Assembly: GCA_002733495.1 (NCBI GenBank)
Contig: NVVV01000008.1
Location: forward strand, 15,498-79,135
DNA: 63,638 nucleotides
Source of the DNA: Robiginitomaculum sp.
GTDB lineage: Bacteria > Pseudomonadota > Alphaproteobacteria > Caulobacterales > Maricaulaceae
Direction of reading: 5' to 3'
Positions 27,689 to 37,422 of this stretch are shown piece after piece; within the stretch, counting starts at the first letter, position 1, and every line of letters starts with the position of its first letter. The position numbers were made by a program, and so were the translations under genes. The notes below the pieces were generated by a model. That model was given only the letters and a program-made list of their open reading frames with translations, had not been told where the DNA came from and searched no databases.

Positions 27689-27806
27689 TATTGCCCCCAA
27701 GAACGGTTTTAATGTTTCTGCGGGGCGTTCTATCACAAATACGGGGCGCTAACAGGAAAAAGCAAAAGTGCTTAACGCACCTTTGCTTTACGCCTTTCGC
27801 CTTTCC

Positions 27807-28643
27807 TTAGCCGGGTGTGGCCGCTGAGCCGGCAAGCAAGCCGCCATCAATGGTCAGCTCAGACCCGGTGATATAGGCCGCCTCGTCCGAGGCCAGAAGG
27901 ACGCAAAGCGCCGCCACCTCTTCAGGCGTGCCAAAACGCTGCATCGGGGTTTCAGCCACCAGAGCCTTCATGCGCGCTTCGCGGCCTGGTCCATCCCCTA
28001 ACATAGGCTCCCACATGGGAGTGAGAATTGCCGCCGGATGGATGGAGTTACAGCGAATGTTCAGGCCGTTTTGCGCACAATAAAGCGCCACAGTTTTACT
28101 GTGATTGCGAATTGCCGCCTTGGAGGCGGCATAGGCCGCCGCCGCCGGAATGCCCACCATGGCTGAGCGTGACGAGATGTTGATGATCGAACCTGATGGC
28201 CGACCTTTCATGGCGGCAATACCATACCGACAGCCCATAAATGTGCCATCGGTATTGACTGCATGGACGGCCCGCCAGTTGGCAAGGCTGGCATGTTCAG
28301 GATCGTGCGCCGGGATTTCTCTTTGCACTATCGCGGTGCTGGCGCTTAGCTTTTGAGCGCGAGACTTCGTCTCCAGCACTTCAAAGCCGGTAATGCCGGC
28401 ATTATTGACCAGCACATCCAGTTCCGGCACGGCCTTGGCAATCGCGGCCCAGTCGGCCTCGCTGGCCACATCCAGTTTCAGAAACTCAGCCCCTAAATCC
28501 CGTGCGGTTTTGCGGCCCGCCTCTTCGTCCACGTCGGTGAGGTAAACGTTTGCGCCTTCGGCGATATAGCTTTGTGCGATTGCGGCGCCAATACCACGCG
28601 CAGCACCAGTGATCAGGCAGATCTTGCCATTTAATCGTTGCAT
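27807..28643 (-). CDS. Short-chain dehydrogenase/reductase
   Basis: 278 aa, classical [11 protein letters not shown] at 12-19 binds the dinucleotide, TDVDEEAG with Asp after strand 2 favours NAD(H), NNAG follows, and the catalytic Ser-Tyr-Lys are in [11 protein letters not shown] and AYAASK. The C-terminal [16 protein letters not shown] is standard. It has an inserted stretch between NNAG and the active-site Ser ([20 protein letters not shown]) longer than in many relatives. The substrate cannot be read; hydroxysteroid- or cyclopentanol-dehydrogenase-like members share the MWEPMLG region. Confidence 0.9.
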   Translation of the reverse strand: MQRLNGKICLITGAARGIGAAIAQSYIAEGANVYLTDVDEEAGRKTARDLGAEFLKLDVASEADWAAIAKAVPELDVLVNNAGITGFEVLETKSRAQKLSASTAIVQREIPAHDPEHASLANWRAVHAVNTDGTFMGCRYGIAAMKGRPSGSIINISSRSAMVGIPAAAAYAASKAAIRNHSKTVALYCAQNGLNIRCNSIHPAAILTPMWEPMLGDGPGREARMKALVAETPMQRFGTPEEVAALCVLLASDEAAYITGSELTIDGGLLAGSAATPG

Positions 28644-28795
28644 TATTTTGAATGTCCTTGAGAAAGATAAAGAAATTTCGGGCGTAAAATGCCCTTGTTT
28701 CGTCTTTGCCGATTACGAGCGGTTGCGCGTGTTCATTGACTTAATCTCCTCAAGATGAAGTAGAGGTCGCACTTTGTGTTTGGCAAGTCAATTGA

Positions 28796-29011
28796 TTAAA
28801 AACGGCCCCGGCCTTTGCCGGTTTCTATGCCAAACATATTGGCCAGATGCACCAGCATCACCACCCCGACCACCAGCGCGATCATATAAACCGGCTTCCA
28901 GCTAAACAGCGTCGGATTGCCCGGCTCGCGCGGGCGGCTGTCGGCCCAGGCCCCATAGGCAAAAAGGCCTGTGGATATGGCCAGAACAATCAGGGTGTGG
29001 ATCAGAGTCAT
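28796..29011 (-). CDS. Small two-helix membrane protein
   Basis: 71 aa with two hydrophobic segments (about 4-22 and 42-62) separated by a polar loop ADSRPREPGNPTLFSWKP, and a basic Gly/Arg tail. No domain is recognised. It lies 18 bases after the start side of the glycosyltransferase stop region on the same strand, so it may be the last gene of that transcript; the function is unknown. Confidence 0.65.
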   Translation of the reverse strand: MTLIHTLIVLAISTGLFAYGAWADSRPREPGNPTLFSWKPVYMIALVVGVVMLVHLANMFGIETGKGRGRF

Positions 29012-29029
29012 GAAAATATATATGAAGGC

Positions 29030-30556
29030 TCAGGCGGATTTATCAAGGTGCGTCTGGTCTTCAATTTTATGCACCTGCACAGGGGGTGCACACAGGCCGT
29101 GGGTGGTCTTTTCCCAGTGAAAAGGCCGCTTAATCAGATCAACAACCGCTTTGGCCATGGCCCAGCTTTGCAGTGGCCAGTACAAAATTGCGCTTATAAT
29201 ATCCCACCAGGAATGAGAGAGGCCTGCGCGCTTTGCGCCGCGGCCCAGCATGCCCATTCCGACCAACAGGCCTGCTAGCGCCAACGCGTAATCAGCACCA
29301 TGTAGCCCAAAGGACAGCCAAGGTGAAAGGCCAAGGGCCAGCGCCATCAAAATGGTGAACGAGGCATGGCCAAACGCAGACAACACCGCAATGCCCAAGG
29401 TCATGATCATGCTGACCGCCCCAGCCAGTGCACGATGCGGTGCCGGGCGCCGCATGTGCACACCTATGGTTTGTACATAGCCTTTTAGCCAGCGCGAGCG
29501 TTGTCTCTGCCAGGCCCCGATATGAGAGGTCGCCTCTTCCAGCGTTGGCGGGGTAATGGTGCCAAGACGCCAGCCCTTGGCATGAAGGCGATAGCTAAGG
29601 TCGGCATCCTCGGTTACATTATAGGGATCCCACGCCCCCACATTATGCAAAGCCTCAGCGCGAAAATGATTGCTGGTGCCGCCCAAAGGAAAGGGCAGGC
29701 CAAGGCGTGCCATGGCGGGCACCAGCACCTGAAACTGGGCGGCATATTCCAGCGCAAACTGTTTTGTCAGCCAGTTCTGATCGGCATTGTAATAGCCAAG
29801 GGGGGCCTGCACACAACCAAGATTACCTTTTTTATCGTTGGCAAAAGCGGCGACGGCGTGGCGCAATTGATCCGGGTGGGGATGATCTTCGGCATCATAA
29901 ATACTCACCAGTGTGCCGCGCGCCCGCTCTAATCCGGCATTTAACGCCTTGGGTTTGGTTTGCGGGCCAATATTGGGGGTGATTATGACTTCCCAGTGTG
30001 GACCCAGCGGGTAAGCCATAACCGCCTGAATGGTCGTGGCATCTTCGGCCTCTAGCAGTAATTTTATATCCAACCTATCTTTTGGATAGTTCAGCGCGCC
30101 TATCGCCGCACAGAGGCCCGGCAAGACGTTGGCTTCGCGATAAAGTGGGATAAGAAGCGTATAGACCGGCAAGTCTTCATCATCAGAAAGGCGCGCCTGA
30201 CCTGGCGGGTTTTTGAAAGAAAGCACCAGCAGCAGCACCCGAAAGGCAATGGCACAGGCAAAAAAGACCCACAAGCTATGATGCAGTGTCAATGCCGTGC
30301 CGCGCGGTGCAATCATGGTCAGACCTGCGATCATCAAGGTAATTGCATACCCGGCGCGTCTTTGCCTTTGGCTTATCCCCAGTGCCGCCGAGGCCAGTGG
30401 GTCGGTATGGCGCAATTGTCCCGCCGCCAAAGCCGCAGCCTTGTGCGATAGCTTATGTATATATGCCCTTTGTCTGGCATAGACGTAAGTGGGACGAATA
30501 TTGCTTCGCCCATCACGCACAGCGCGCCTGTTGCGCGCAACACCCCGATAGTTCAC
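29030..30556 (-). CDS. Family 2 glycosyltransferase, membrane-bound
   Basis: 508 aa, starting at GTG 30556 with GGGGAGAA five bases upstream. A processive-type GT-A domain is visible: VYTLLIPLYREANVLPGL, YDAEDHPHPDQL (DxD-like metal site), VTEDADLSYRL and QRQRSRWLKG (the Q-x-x-R-W motif of BcsA-like enzymes). Two N-terminal helices (near 65-105) and C-terminal helices anchor it in the inner membrane. It would polymerise or transfer a sugar for an exopolysaccharide or envelope glycan. No PilZ domain or other polysaccharide genes are adjacent. Confidence 0.9.
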   Translation of the reverse strand: MNYRGVARNRRAVRDGRSNIRPTYVYARQRAYIHKLSHKAAALAAGQLRHTDPLASAALGISQRQRRAGYAITLMIAGLTMIAPRGTALTLHHSLWVFFACAIAFRVLLLVLSFKNPPGQARLSDDEDLPVYTLLIPLYREANVLPGLCAAIGALNYPKDRLDIKLLLEAEDATTIQAVMAYPLGPHWEVIITPNIGPQTKPKALNAGLERARGTLVSIYDAEDHPHPDQLRHAVAAFANDKKGNLGCVQAPLGYYNADQNWLTKQFALEYAAQFQVLVPAMARLGLPFPLGGTSNHFRAEALHNVGAWDPYNVTEDADLSYRLHAKGWRLGTITPPTLEEATSHIGAWQRQRSRWLKGYVQTIGVHMRRPAPHRALAGAVSMIMTLGIAVLSAFGHASFTILMALALGLSPWLSFGLHGADYALALAGLLVGMGMLGRGAKRAGLSHSWWDIISAILYWPLQSWAMAKAVVDLIKRPFHWEKTTHGLCAPPVQVHKIEDQTHLDKSA

Positions 30557-30755
30557 TCACTTCTCCCCGAAGGGGTTAACTATCATTAACACTATAAAAA
30601 TGCGAGTCTTATTATGTTACCTGACTCTCTTTGAAAAATATAAGGTAGCAATACCATATTTTTGTTACAATTAAACTTGTTTAGGTCCAGGCGGTTGGAA
30701 AAGCTGTCATGACTGATACCCTGTATATCCAATCCCTAATGCGAGCACACCACAC

Positions 30756-32183
30756 ATGACAGAGCACGATGTATTCGAACGCCTCTTTCAAATTATGGAG
30801 CGCTATCGCGCCACGCAAAATGAGGGGCCGGTGGTGGATTATTATCCCCCTGCGGCTCTGCGTGCTCAGCTTGACCTGGCGCAGGAAAGCGTGCCGGAGC
30901 ATTATGGCGCGCTCTTTGGCTGGGTCGATAAATATCTGAAATATTCGGTCAGAACTGGTCACAAACAGTTCTGGAACCGCATGTGGGCCGATGCTAATAT
31001 GCCCGCCATGATCGGCGAAATGATCAGCACCATCGCTCACACTTCGGCCTGTACGTTCGAATCCGCGCCGGTCTCTACCGAGATGGAAAAGCACCTGATT
31101 GATGAGTTTTTGTCCCTTGCCGGATTTAAAGACGGCGAAGGGCAGATGACCACGGGCTCGTCCAATGGCAATCTGGTGGCCATGATGGCGGCGCGCAATC
31201 TGGCCATAAAGAGCGCCAAGCAGGCCGGCCTTTTTGGCACATCGCCGCTGGTCGCGTTTGTGAATGCCGAGGCACATTATTCCATGGACAAGGCGGTCAA
31301 TGTGCTCGGCATTGGTGCTGAAAACCTGATAAAAATCCCGGTTGATCATCATGGGCGCATGCGTCTGGATGCGTTGGAGGAGGCGATCACAACCGCCAAA
31401 AAAGAAGGTAAAAAACCTTTTTTTATTGGCACCACAGCGGCGACCACCGTGCGCGGCGCTTATGACCCGGTAGGCGAAATTTGTGCGCTACGTGATCGTT
31501 TAGGTCTGGATTTGTGGGTGCATGTGGATGGGGCCTGGGGTGGCACGGTTTTTCTTTCAAAAGACCTGACCGAGCAATATTTGCCGGGTCTTGAGTGCGC
31601 CGATAGCTTCACCTTTGATTTTCATAAAATGCACGGCATTCCGATGGTTTGTAATTTATTGCTGATCAACAATCGCGCCGGGATTTTGCAAGCCACCGTC
31701 AATAGCGGCAATGATGATTATATTTTTCGGGGGGAAGATAATGAACGCCCTGCGGATCTGGGCGCGATATCGTTGCAATGCGGACGTCATGTGGATATAT
31801 TAAAGCTGTTTTTATCGTGGAAGTTTTATGGCCGTGAAGGCTTTGTGGCGCGCATAGAGCGGTTTTTGCAAAAGGCTGCCTATGCGGAAGGGGTGGTGCG
31901 CGATACCCCTCAGTTACAAATGTTGGTGCCGCGCGAAAGCTTTAATATCAACTTCATATACCAAGCCCCGGATGGCATGGACGAGGATGATCTAAACCGC
32001 GCCATTCGCCAGCGCCTATACGAGTGCGGCATCGCCATGGTCGGGCTGGGGACCATCAAGGACCGTGTTTCCATCCGCCTTTTGATTGCCAATGATGCGG
32101 TGGATAACATCGATATAGATGAATTTTTCCAGCATGTTCTGGATGCGGGCAAAGTGATTATTGACGCTGCGGCAAAGGTATAG
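30756..32183 (+). CDS. PLP-dependent group II decarboxylase
   Basis: 475 aa. The PLP lysine is Lys291 in TFDFHKMHG, preceded by the aspartate in WVHVDGAWGG and the substrate-side FNRMWADAN and TTGSSNGNLVAMMAAR blocks. This is the pyridoxal decarboxylase family that includes glutamate, cysteine-sulfinate and aspartate decarboxylases; the overall pattern leans to the sulfinoalanine/glutamate branch, but the substrate is not certain. There is no clear ribosome binding site before the ATG. The 3' end overlaps the convergent kelch gene by 26 bases. Confidence 0.9.
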   Translation: MTEHDVFERLFQIMERYRATQNEGPVVDYYPPAALRAQLDLAQESVPEHYGALFGWVDKYLKYSVRTGHKQFWNRMWADANMPAMIGEMISTIAHTSACTFESAPVSTEMEKHLIDEFLSLAGFKDGEGQMTTGSSNGNLVAMMAARNLAIKSAKQAGLFGTSPLVAFVNAEAHYSMDKAVNVLGIGAENLIKIPVDHHGRMRLDALEEAITTAKKEGKKPFFIGTTAATTVRGAYDPVGEICALRDRLGLDLWVHVDGAWGGTVFLSKDLTEQYLPGLECADSFTFDFHKMHGIPMVCNLLLINNRAGILQATVNSGNDDYIFRGEDNERPADLGAISLQCGRHVDILKLFLSWKFYGREGFVARIERFLQKAAYAEGVVRDTPQLQMLVPRESFNINFIYQAPDGMDEDDLNRAIRQRLYECGIAMVGLGTIKDRVSIRLLIANDAVDNIDIDEFFQHVLDAGKVIIDAAAKV

Positions 32184-33225
32184 CGCGCACCGCATCCATC
32201 ACGGTCTGGGTTTCATTCATGGCGCCGATTGTCACCAGCGCGCCGCGCCAGTAAACGCCGCCGCGATAATCCATGCCCACCGGGGCGCGCACCTGTTGCC
32301 AGTGCACCGCGCCTTGCTCATCAAAACGGGCAATATCCATACGGCCCAGCGGCGCACTGGGCACGCTGTCATAGCCGACACCATCATAATTATAAGGGTT
32401 TAACGCCCCACCATAAAACAGGAAGGCTCCCTCTGGCAGGGCCACCGCCGCCCGTCTATAAGCGGCACCCGGGGCCTCATCGCCGGTTTTGGTCCAGGCA
32501 ATTTCTTGCACGTTCTCATCGATTTTTCCCGCCCAGCAAGAGGTGGAAAGCACAAAGCTGCGCCGTTTCTGCGGGGCTACAGGGGGCACCACTTTGACCC
32601 CGCCGCAAATCAGCAGGCGATCGCCGCTGACGGCACCCGCATGACCAAACACCGGGCTGCCTGGGAATGCGGTCGCATTGGACCAGGTGTTTTCATTGGT
32701 GTCGAACACCTGAACCAGATCAACATTGTCCGTGTCATGCCAGCCGGAAACCAGAACGATATAACGATCCCGGTACACCATGGACACAGTATCATCGACG
32801 GGTACTGGCATGTCGGCGGCGCGGGTATAGATTTCTGTTTTGGGATCAAACATCCAGACCTCTGGCGTTGATTTTTCTGCTCCGTCTTTGGCGACGGTAT
32901 AGCCGCCAAAAATATATATTTTTCCCTTCACGCTTGCGGCGGTGCTGGCCAGACGACCGATCCCATCGGGCAGCGGGGCGATGCTCAGGCATGCCCCTTT
33001 TGCAAGATCACAGGCATAAGCATTGGCGGTAACATCTTTCCAGGTTTTGCCCGCGCGCAAGCCCGCAAAGGAATAAGCCGTATCGCCGACCAGGGCGACC
33101 GCATTATTGGTTATCGGTTCTGGCAAAGTGGCAATCACACCATCCGGCACCGGGCTTTGGCCGGGCGCGGCACACCCGATAAGAAGGCTGGTCAAAGCGG
33201 TCAAAAGGCTGATAGAAAAACGCAT
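32158..33225 (-). CDS. Kelch-repeat lipoprotein
   Basis: 355 aa from ATG 33225 (GTGAGA upstream); the open frame extends far into the divergent acs gene but lacks a start signal there. A lipoprotein signal ends in LLIGC at residue 17. Kelch-like repeats follow: GKIYIFGGYTV, DRYIVLVSGWHD, DRLLICGGVKVV and GAFLFYGGALNP, consistent with a beta-propeller in the periplasm or outer membrane. It resembles N-acetylneuraminate epimerase-type propellers only loosely; the function is unknown. Its 3' end overlaps the PLP decarboxylase. Confidence 0.82.
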   Translation of the reverse strand: MRFSISLLTALTSLLIGCAAPGQSPVPDGVIATLPEPITNNAVALVGDTAYSFAGLRAGKTWKDVTANAYACDLAKGACLSIAPLPDGIGRLASTAASVKGKIYIFGGYTVAKDGAEKSTPEVWMFDPKTEIYTRAADMPVPVDDTVSMVYRDRYIVLVSGWHDTDNVDLVQVFDTNENTWSNATAFPGSPVFGHAGAVSGDRLLICGGVKVVPPVAPQKRRSFVLSTSCWAGKIDENVQEIAWTKTGDEAPGAAYRRAAVALPEGAFLFYGGALNPYNYDGVGYDSVPSAPLGRMDIARFDEQGAVHWQQVRAPVGMDYRGGVYWRGALVTIGAMNETQTVMDAVRAIPLPQRQ

Positions 33226-33306
33226 AAAAATCTCACTGTTTTCTTTTCCCGCTCCAGTTTCACACGGGAAGGACAGTGGAGCCAGGAAAAATAAAAAGAG
33301 GCGATC

Positions 33307-35244
33307 ATGAACACCAAAACCTATCCCGTAGCGGACGCGTGGGCAAAGCGCGCCTTTGTTGATAACGCTGAATACGAGCGCATGTATACGGCGTCTATCA
33401 ATGACCCGGATGCCTTTTGGGGTGAGCAAGGCAAGCGGCTCGACTGGTTCACGCCCTACAGTCAGGTTTCTGATTGCAGCTTTGATACGAATAATCTGCA
33501 CGTTCGCTGGTATGCGGACGGTACGCTCAATGTGTCTCACAATTGTATTGATCGGCATCTGGAAACACGTGGGGATCAAACCGCAATTATCTGGGAAGGT
33601 GACGACCCGGAGGTATCCAAACACATCACCTATCGCGAATTGCACGCGCATGTCTGCCGCTTTGCCAATGTGTTGAAATCTCGCGGCGTCAAAAAGGGCG
33701 ACCGGGTAACGCTTTATATGCCCATGGTGGCCGAGGCCGCCTATGCCATGCTGGCTTGCGCCCGCATTGGCGCGGTGCATTCGGTGGTGTTTGGCGGCTT
33801 TTCGCCGGAAGCTCTGGCCGGGCGCATTTTGGATTGCACCTCAACCTGCATCATCACCGCCGATGAAGGGGTACGCGGCGGCAAAACTATCCCGCTCAAA
33901 GTCAATGTAGATAAAGCACTGGAAAAATGTCCCGATGTGACCACGGTGATCACCATCACCCGGACCGGCGCAGACGTGGCCATGAAGCCGGGCCGCGATG
34001 TGGTTTATGAAGAGGCGGCACGCGCGGTACCGCCCGATTGCCCGGCGGAACCGATGAACGCCGAAGACCCGCTGTTTATCCTGTACACCTCCGGCTCGAC
34101 CGGCACGCCCAAAGGCGTGTTGCACACCTGTGGCGGATACCTCGTTTATGCCGCCATGACCCACCAATACGTGTTTGATTATCATGAGGGTGATATTTAC
34201 TGGTGCACCGCCGATGTGGGCTGGGTTACCGGGCACAGCTATATCGTCTATGGGCCACTGGCCAATGGGGCCACTACCCTGATGTTTGAAGGGGTGCCAA
34301 ACTATCCCGATGCCTCCCGCTTCTGGCAGGTTTGCGACAAGCACCAGGTCAATATCATCTATACCGCGCCAACCGCCATTCGGGCTTTGATGGGGGCTGG
34401 CGATGAGTTTGTTAAAAAGACCGATCGGTCGTCCTTGCGGCTTTTGGGCACGGTGGGCGAGCCGATTAACCCCGAGGCCTGGGACTGGTATTATGATGTG
34501 GTGGGCGCGGGGCGTTGCCCCATCGTTGATACCTGGTGGCAGACTGAAACCGGCGGTATTATGATTACGCCGCTGCCGGGGGCCACAGCGCTAAAACCCG
34601 GCTCCGCCACCCGGCCCTTCTTTGGCATAAAACCCCTGCTGGTCGATGCAGAGGGCAAGGAACTGACCGGCGCAGCATCGGGAAACCTCTGTATCGAAGG
34701 CTCATGGCCGGGGCAGATGCGCAGCGTTTATGGTGACCATCAGCGCTTTGCCGATACCTATTTTATCACCTATCCGGGCCTGTATTTTACTGGCGATGGC
34801 TGTCGGCGCGATGAAAACGGCTATTACTGGATTACCGGGCGGGTGGATGATGTGTTGAATGTCTCCGGCCACCGTATGGGCACCGCCGAAGTGGAAAGCG
34901 CGCTGGTGTCTCACCCCGCCGTTTCCGAAGCCGCCGTGGTGGGTTATCCCCACGACATTAAGGGCCAAGGCATTTATGTTTATGTCTCCTTGATGAGCGG
35001 GTTTGAGCCTTCGGACGAGTTGCGCGCCGAGCTGCGTGCCCATGTGCGCACTGAGATCGGCCCCATCGCGACGCCGGATCTCATCCAGTTTGCCCCCGGC
35101 CTGCCCAAAACCCGCTCCGGCAAGATCATGCGGCGCATTTTGCGCAAAATCGCTGAAAATGATTATGGCAATCTGGGCGACATCTCCACACTCGCCGAAC
35201 CCGCCGTGGTCGATGATCTGATCGCCAACCGGATGAATAGGTAG
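33307..35244 (+). CDS. acs: Acetyl-CoA synthetase
   Basis: Makes acetyl-CoA from acetate, ATP and CoA. 645 aa with [15 protein letters not shown] (P-loop-like), WWQTETGG, the hinge [19 protein letters not shown] and the regulatory-lysine motif RSGKIMRR (Lys606) that is reversibly acetylated in homologues. [17 protein letters not shown] and the tryptophan-containing acetate pocket support acetate as substrate. The ribosome binding site is AGAGGCG. It diverges from the kelch lipoprotein (81-base gap). After its stop lies a composite palindromic repeat. Confidence 0.96.
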   Translation: MNTKTYPVADAWAKRAFVDNAEYERMYTASINDPDAFWGEQGKRLDWFTPYSQVSDCSFDTNNLHVRWYADGTLNVSHNCIDRHLETRGDQTAIIWEGDDPEVSKHITYRELHAHVCRFANVLKSRGVKKGDRVTLYMPMVAEAAYAMLACARIGAVHSVVFGGFSPEALAGRILDCTSTCIITADEGVRGGKTIPLKVNVDKALEKCPDVTTVITITRTGADVAMKPGRDVVYEEAARAVPPDCPAEPMNAEDPLFILYTSGSTGTPKGVLHTCGGYLVYAAMTHQYVFDYHEGDIYWCTADVGWVTGHSYIVYGPLANGATTLMFEGVPNYPDASRFWQVCDKHQVNIIYTAPTAIRALMGAGDEFVKKTDRSSLRLLGTVGEPINPEAWDWYYDVVGAGRCPIVDTWWQTETGGIMITPLPGATALKPGSATRPFFGIKPLLVDAEGKELTGAASGNLCIEGSWPGQMRSVYGDHQRFADTYFITYPGLYFTGDGCRRDENGYYWITGRVDDVLNVSGHRMGTAEVESALVSHPAVSEAAVVGYPHDIKGQGIYVYVSLMSGFEPSDELRAELRAHVRTEIGPIATPDLIQFAPGLPKTRSGKIMRRILRKIAENDYGNLGDISTLAEPAVVDDLIANRMNR

Positions 35245-35287
35245 GAGGGCAGCACTCGTCCCCGCACCATCCCGATGCTTACCTCCG

Positions 35288-35357
35288 CGTCATTGCGGCG
35301 AAGGCCGCAATCCATCGTGATGCCTCAAAATAGGCCCCGGCCTTCGCCGGGGTGACG
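35288..35357. repeat. Composite palindrome between acs and the GIY-YIG gene
   Basis: Outer arms CGTCA (35288-35292) and TGACG (35353-35357) enclose two hairpins: ATTGCGGC-GAAG-GCCGCAAT (35292-35311) and CCCCGGC-CTTC-GCCGGGG (35335-35352). The plan matches the element at 3911-3994, and like it lies between convergent genes. CGTCATTGC arms resemble the hairpin at 1152-1179. Confidence 0.75.
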
Positions 35358-35358
35358 C

Positions 35359-35652
35359 TTAACCACAAACCTCATCATACAGATCAAGCCAGTCTGGATT
35401 GGCTTTGATGATGCAGTTTATTTTCCAGTCCCGTTTCCAGTTTTTCATTTGTTTTTCGCGGGCGATGGCGGCGAGCATAGTCTCGTGCATTTCATAATAG
35501 ACCAGTGTTTTGACACCGTGTTTTTTGGTAAAGCCATCGGCCACGCCTTGCCGGTGTTCCCATATGCGTTTGGGCAAGTTGCTGGTCACGCCAATATAAA
35601 GCGTGCCGTTTGGCGCGCTCGCCAATATATAAACGCAAGGTCGTTTTCGCAT
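35359..35652 (-). CDS. GIY-YIG nuclease family protein
   Basis: 97 aa, a stand-alone GIY-YIG domain of the UPF0213/YhbQ-like kind. CVYILASAPNGTLYIGVTSN provides the two Tyr motifs (here YIL and YIG), KRIWEHRQG holds the conserved Arg and His, and EKQMKNWKRDWK is the basic C-terminal helix typical of these small proteins. They are thought to act on structured DNA, but the role is not settled. It is immediately downstream of the palindromic repeat; genes of this family are frequently found beside such repeats. Confidence 0.9.
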   Translation of the reverse strand: MRKRPCVYILASAPNGTLYIGVTSNLPKRIWEHRQGVADGFTKKHGVKTLVYYEMHETMLAAIAREKQMKNWKRDWKINCIIKANPDWLDLYDEVCG

Positions 35653-35697
35653 AATGCCACCATAGCATACGGCGGCGAAACTGATCAGTGCTAAGCC

Positions 35698-36795
35698 TTA
35701 AACGTTAAAGCGAAAATGCAACACGTCGCCGTCTTGTACGATGTATTCCTTGCCTTCGGCGCGCATTTTTCCCGCTTCCTTGGCGCCCTGTTCGCCATTG
35801 CAGGCGATGAAGTCTTCATAGCTAATCGTTTCGGCGCGAATGAAGCCTTTTTCAAAGTCCCCATGAATAACACCTGCGGCCTTTGGCCCGTTCGTGCCTT
35901 TTTTGATGGTCCAGGCATGGGCCTCTTTTGGCCCCACGGTGAAATAGGTTTGTAAATCAAGGAGCGCATAGCCCGCATGGATCAACCGATCCAGACCCGG
36001 CTCGTCCAAGTTTAGCTCTGCCAGATATTCGATGCGTTCCTCGGCATCTAAAAGCGCCAGTTCGGCCTCGATTTGCGCTGAGATGATCACCACCGGCGCG
36101 CCCTCGATTTTGGCAAATTCCTCAACGGTGCGTGAATAGGCATTGCCGGTACCGGCGCTTTCCTCATCCACATTACAGACAAACATAATGGGTTTCGAGG
36201 TCAGCAATTGCAGGCCTTTCCAGGCTTTGCGATCATCTTCTGGAATGGTTGCGGCGCGCGCCGGGCGGCCTTCGCGCAGCTCATTTAAGGCCAAATCCAT
36301 CAGGGCGATGGCGGCTTTGGCCTCTTTATCGCCAGAGCGGGCTTTTTTCTCTGCGGTGGATACGCGCTTTTCCAAGCTTTCCATATCGGCCAACATCAGC
36401 TCGGTTTCTACCGTTTCCATATCACTAAGCGGGTCGATTTTGCCGTTCACATGGGTGATGTCATCATCATCAAAACAGCGCAGCACATAAAGCACCGCAT
36501 CCACTTCGCGAATGGTGGCCAGAAACTGATTGCCCAGTCCCTCGCCCTTGGAGGCACCCTCCACCAGGCCGGCAATATCAACAAAATTCATCCGCGCCGG
36601 GATCAGCTCTTTGGACCCGGCAATGGTGGCCAGCTTGCCAAGGCGCGGCTCGGGCACAGCCACTTCACCAATATTAGGCTCGATGGTGCAAAACGGATAA
36701 TTGGCCGCCTGCGCCGCCGCCGTTTGCGTTAGTGCATTAAAAAGCGTGGACTTGCCCACATTAGGCAAACCAACAATGCCGCATTTAAATCCCAT
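35698..36795 (-). CDS. ychF: Ribosome-associated ATPase YchF
   Basis: Obg-family P-loop protein that prefers ATP and affects translation and the redox stress response. The 365-aa protein starts MGFKCGIVGLPNVGKSTLF (Walker A GLPNVGKS), has DIAGLVEGASKGEGLGNQFL (G3), and NVDEE in place of the GTP-specific NKxD, which fits ATP preference. The C-terminal TGS domain contains TYFTVGPKEAHAWTIKKG and ends VQDGDVLHFRFNV. GGAG precedes the ATG at 36795; a GTG two codons earlier is possible. Confidence 0.97.
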   Translation of the reverse strand: MGFKCGIVGLPNVGKSTLFNALTQTAAAQAANYPFCTIEPNIGEVAVPEPRLGKLATIAGSKELIPARMNFVDIAGLVEGASKGEGLGNQFLATIREVDAVLYVLRCFDDDDITHVNGKIDPLSDMETVETELMLADMESLEKRVSTAEKKARSGDKEAKAAIALMDLALNELREGRPARAATIPEDDRKAWKGLQLLTSKPIMFVCNVDEESAGTGNAYSRTVEEFAKIEGAPVVIISAQIEAELALLDAEERIEYLAELNLDEPGLDRLIHAGYALLDLQTYFTVGPKEAHAWTIKKGTNGPKAAGVIHGDFEKGFIRAETISYEDFIACNGEQGAKEAGKMRAEGKEYIVQDGDVLHFRFNV

Positions 36796-36972
36796 GATCA
36801 CACTCCGAATTTTGTGGGCTTCTTTTCAGACCACACCCCGAACGTCAAGCGCCGATCAGCGTGCAGGCACAGGAGCGGCATTCATTTTTGTTTGTCGGCA
36901 ATGCCTTGACGCCCGCATCGCGGCACGACCATGATGAGGCAAGAACAGGATAATCGATTAGGGAATTTACCA

Positions 36973-37380
36973 ATGCTAGACTTTACCGCCCACGAAGCTG
37001 CCGCCCTTTATCTGGCGTTCAATCTGATTTTGCTTTTTCTATTAGCCTATAAAACCGCGAAGGCCCGGCAAGTCACAGGCATCAGCCTTGGTCATGGTGA
37101 CAATGAAGACATGATGCGGGCCATGCGTATTCATGCCAATTTCACCGAATATGCGCCCTTGCCTTTGCTGGGGCTTTTCTCACTTGCCGCCATGGGCGCG
37201 CCGGTTTTGCTGGTTCATATTCTGGGCGGCGTCTTTACCTTGGCCCGCTATGCGCACGGCTTTGGTTTTACCGCGCCAGAAGGACAGCGCCCAATGGGTC
37301 GCTTTTATGGCACTATTTTTACCGGCCTGGTGCTGATCGTCGAGGCACTGGCGCTGTTGTATTTTGTCTTTGTCGGCTAA
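36973..37380 (+). CDS. MAPEG-family membrane protein
   Basis: 135 aa from ATG 36973 (AGGGAA upstream). Four membrane helices with the MAPEG motifs RAMRIHANFTEYAPLPLL (R-x-x-x-N-x-x-E) and RYAHGFG. Bacterial members of this YecN-like group are related to microsomal glutathione transferases, but their substrates are mostly unknown. It diverges from ychF and is 43 bases before pmbA. Confidence 0.9.
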   Translation: MLDFTAHEAAALYLAFNLILLFLLAYKTAKARQVTGISLGHGDNEDMMRAMRIHANFTEYAPLPLLGLFSLAAMGAPVLLVHILGGVFTLARYAHGFGFTAPEGQRPMGRFYGTIFTGLVLIVEALALLYFVFVG

Positions 37381-37422
37381 TGCCAATTGCCGGATGGCAC
37401 GCGCGGCGGTATTGCTGCGTTT

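Noticed and set aside
30604-30627. GAGTC/GACTC inverted repeat upstream of the PLP decarboxylase
   Set aside because: Only five base pairs with a 14-base spacer in an AT-rich gap; could be chance, no operator recognised.
31037-31352. Antisense frame within the PLP decarboxylase as a gene
   Set aside because: Shadow of the strongly conserved decarboxylase; no ribosome binding site and no homology pattern.
33226-33780. 185-codon N-terminal extension of the kelch gene
   Set aside because: It is antisense to acs; the lipoprotein signal begins exactly at the internal ATG 33225.
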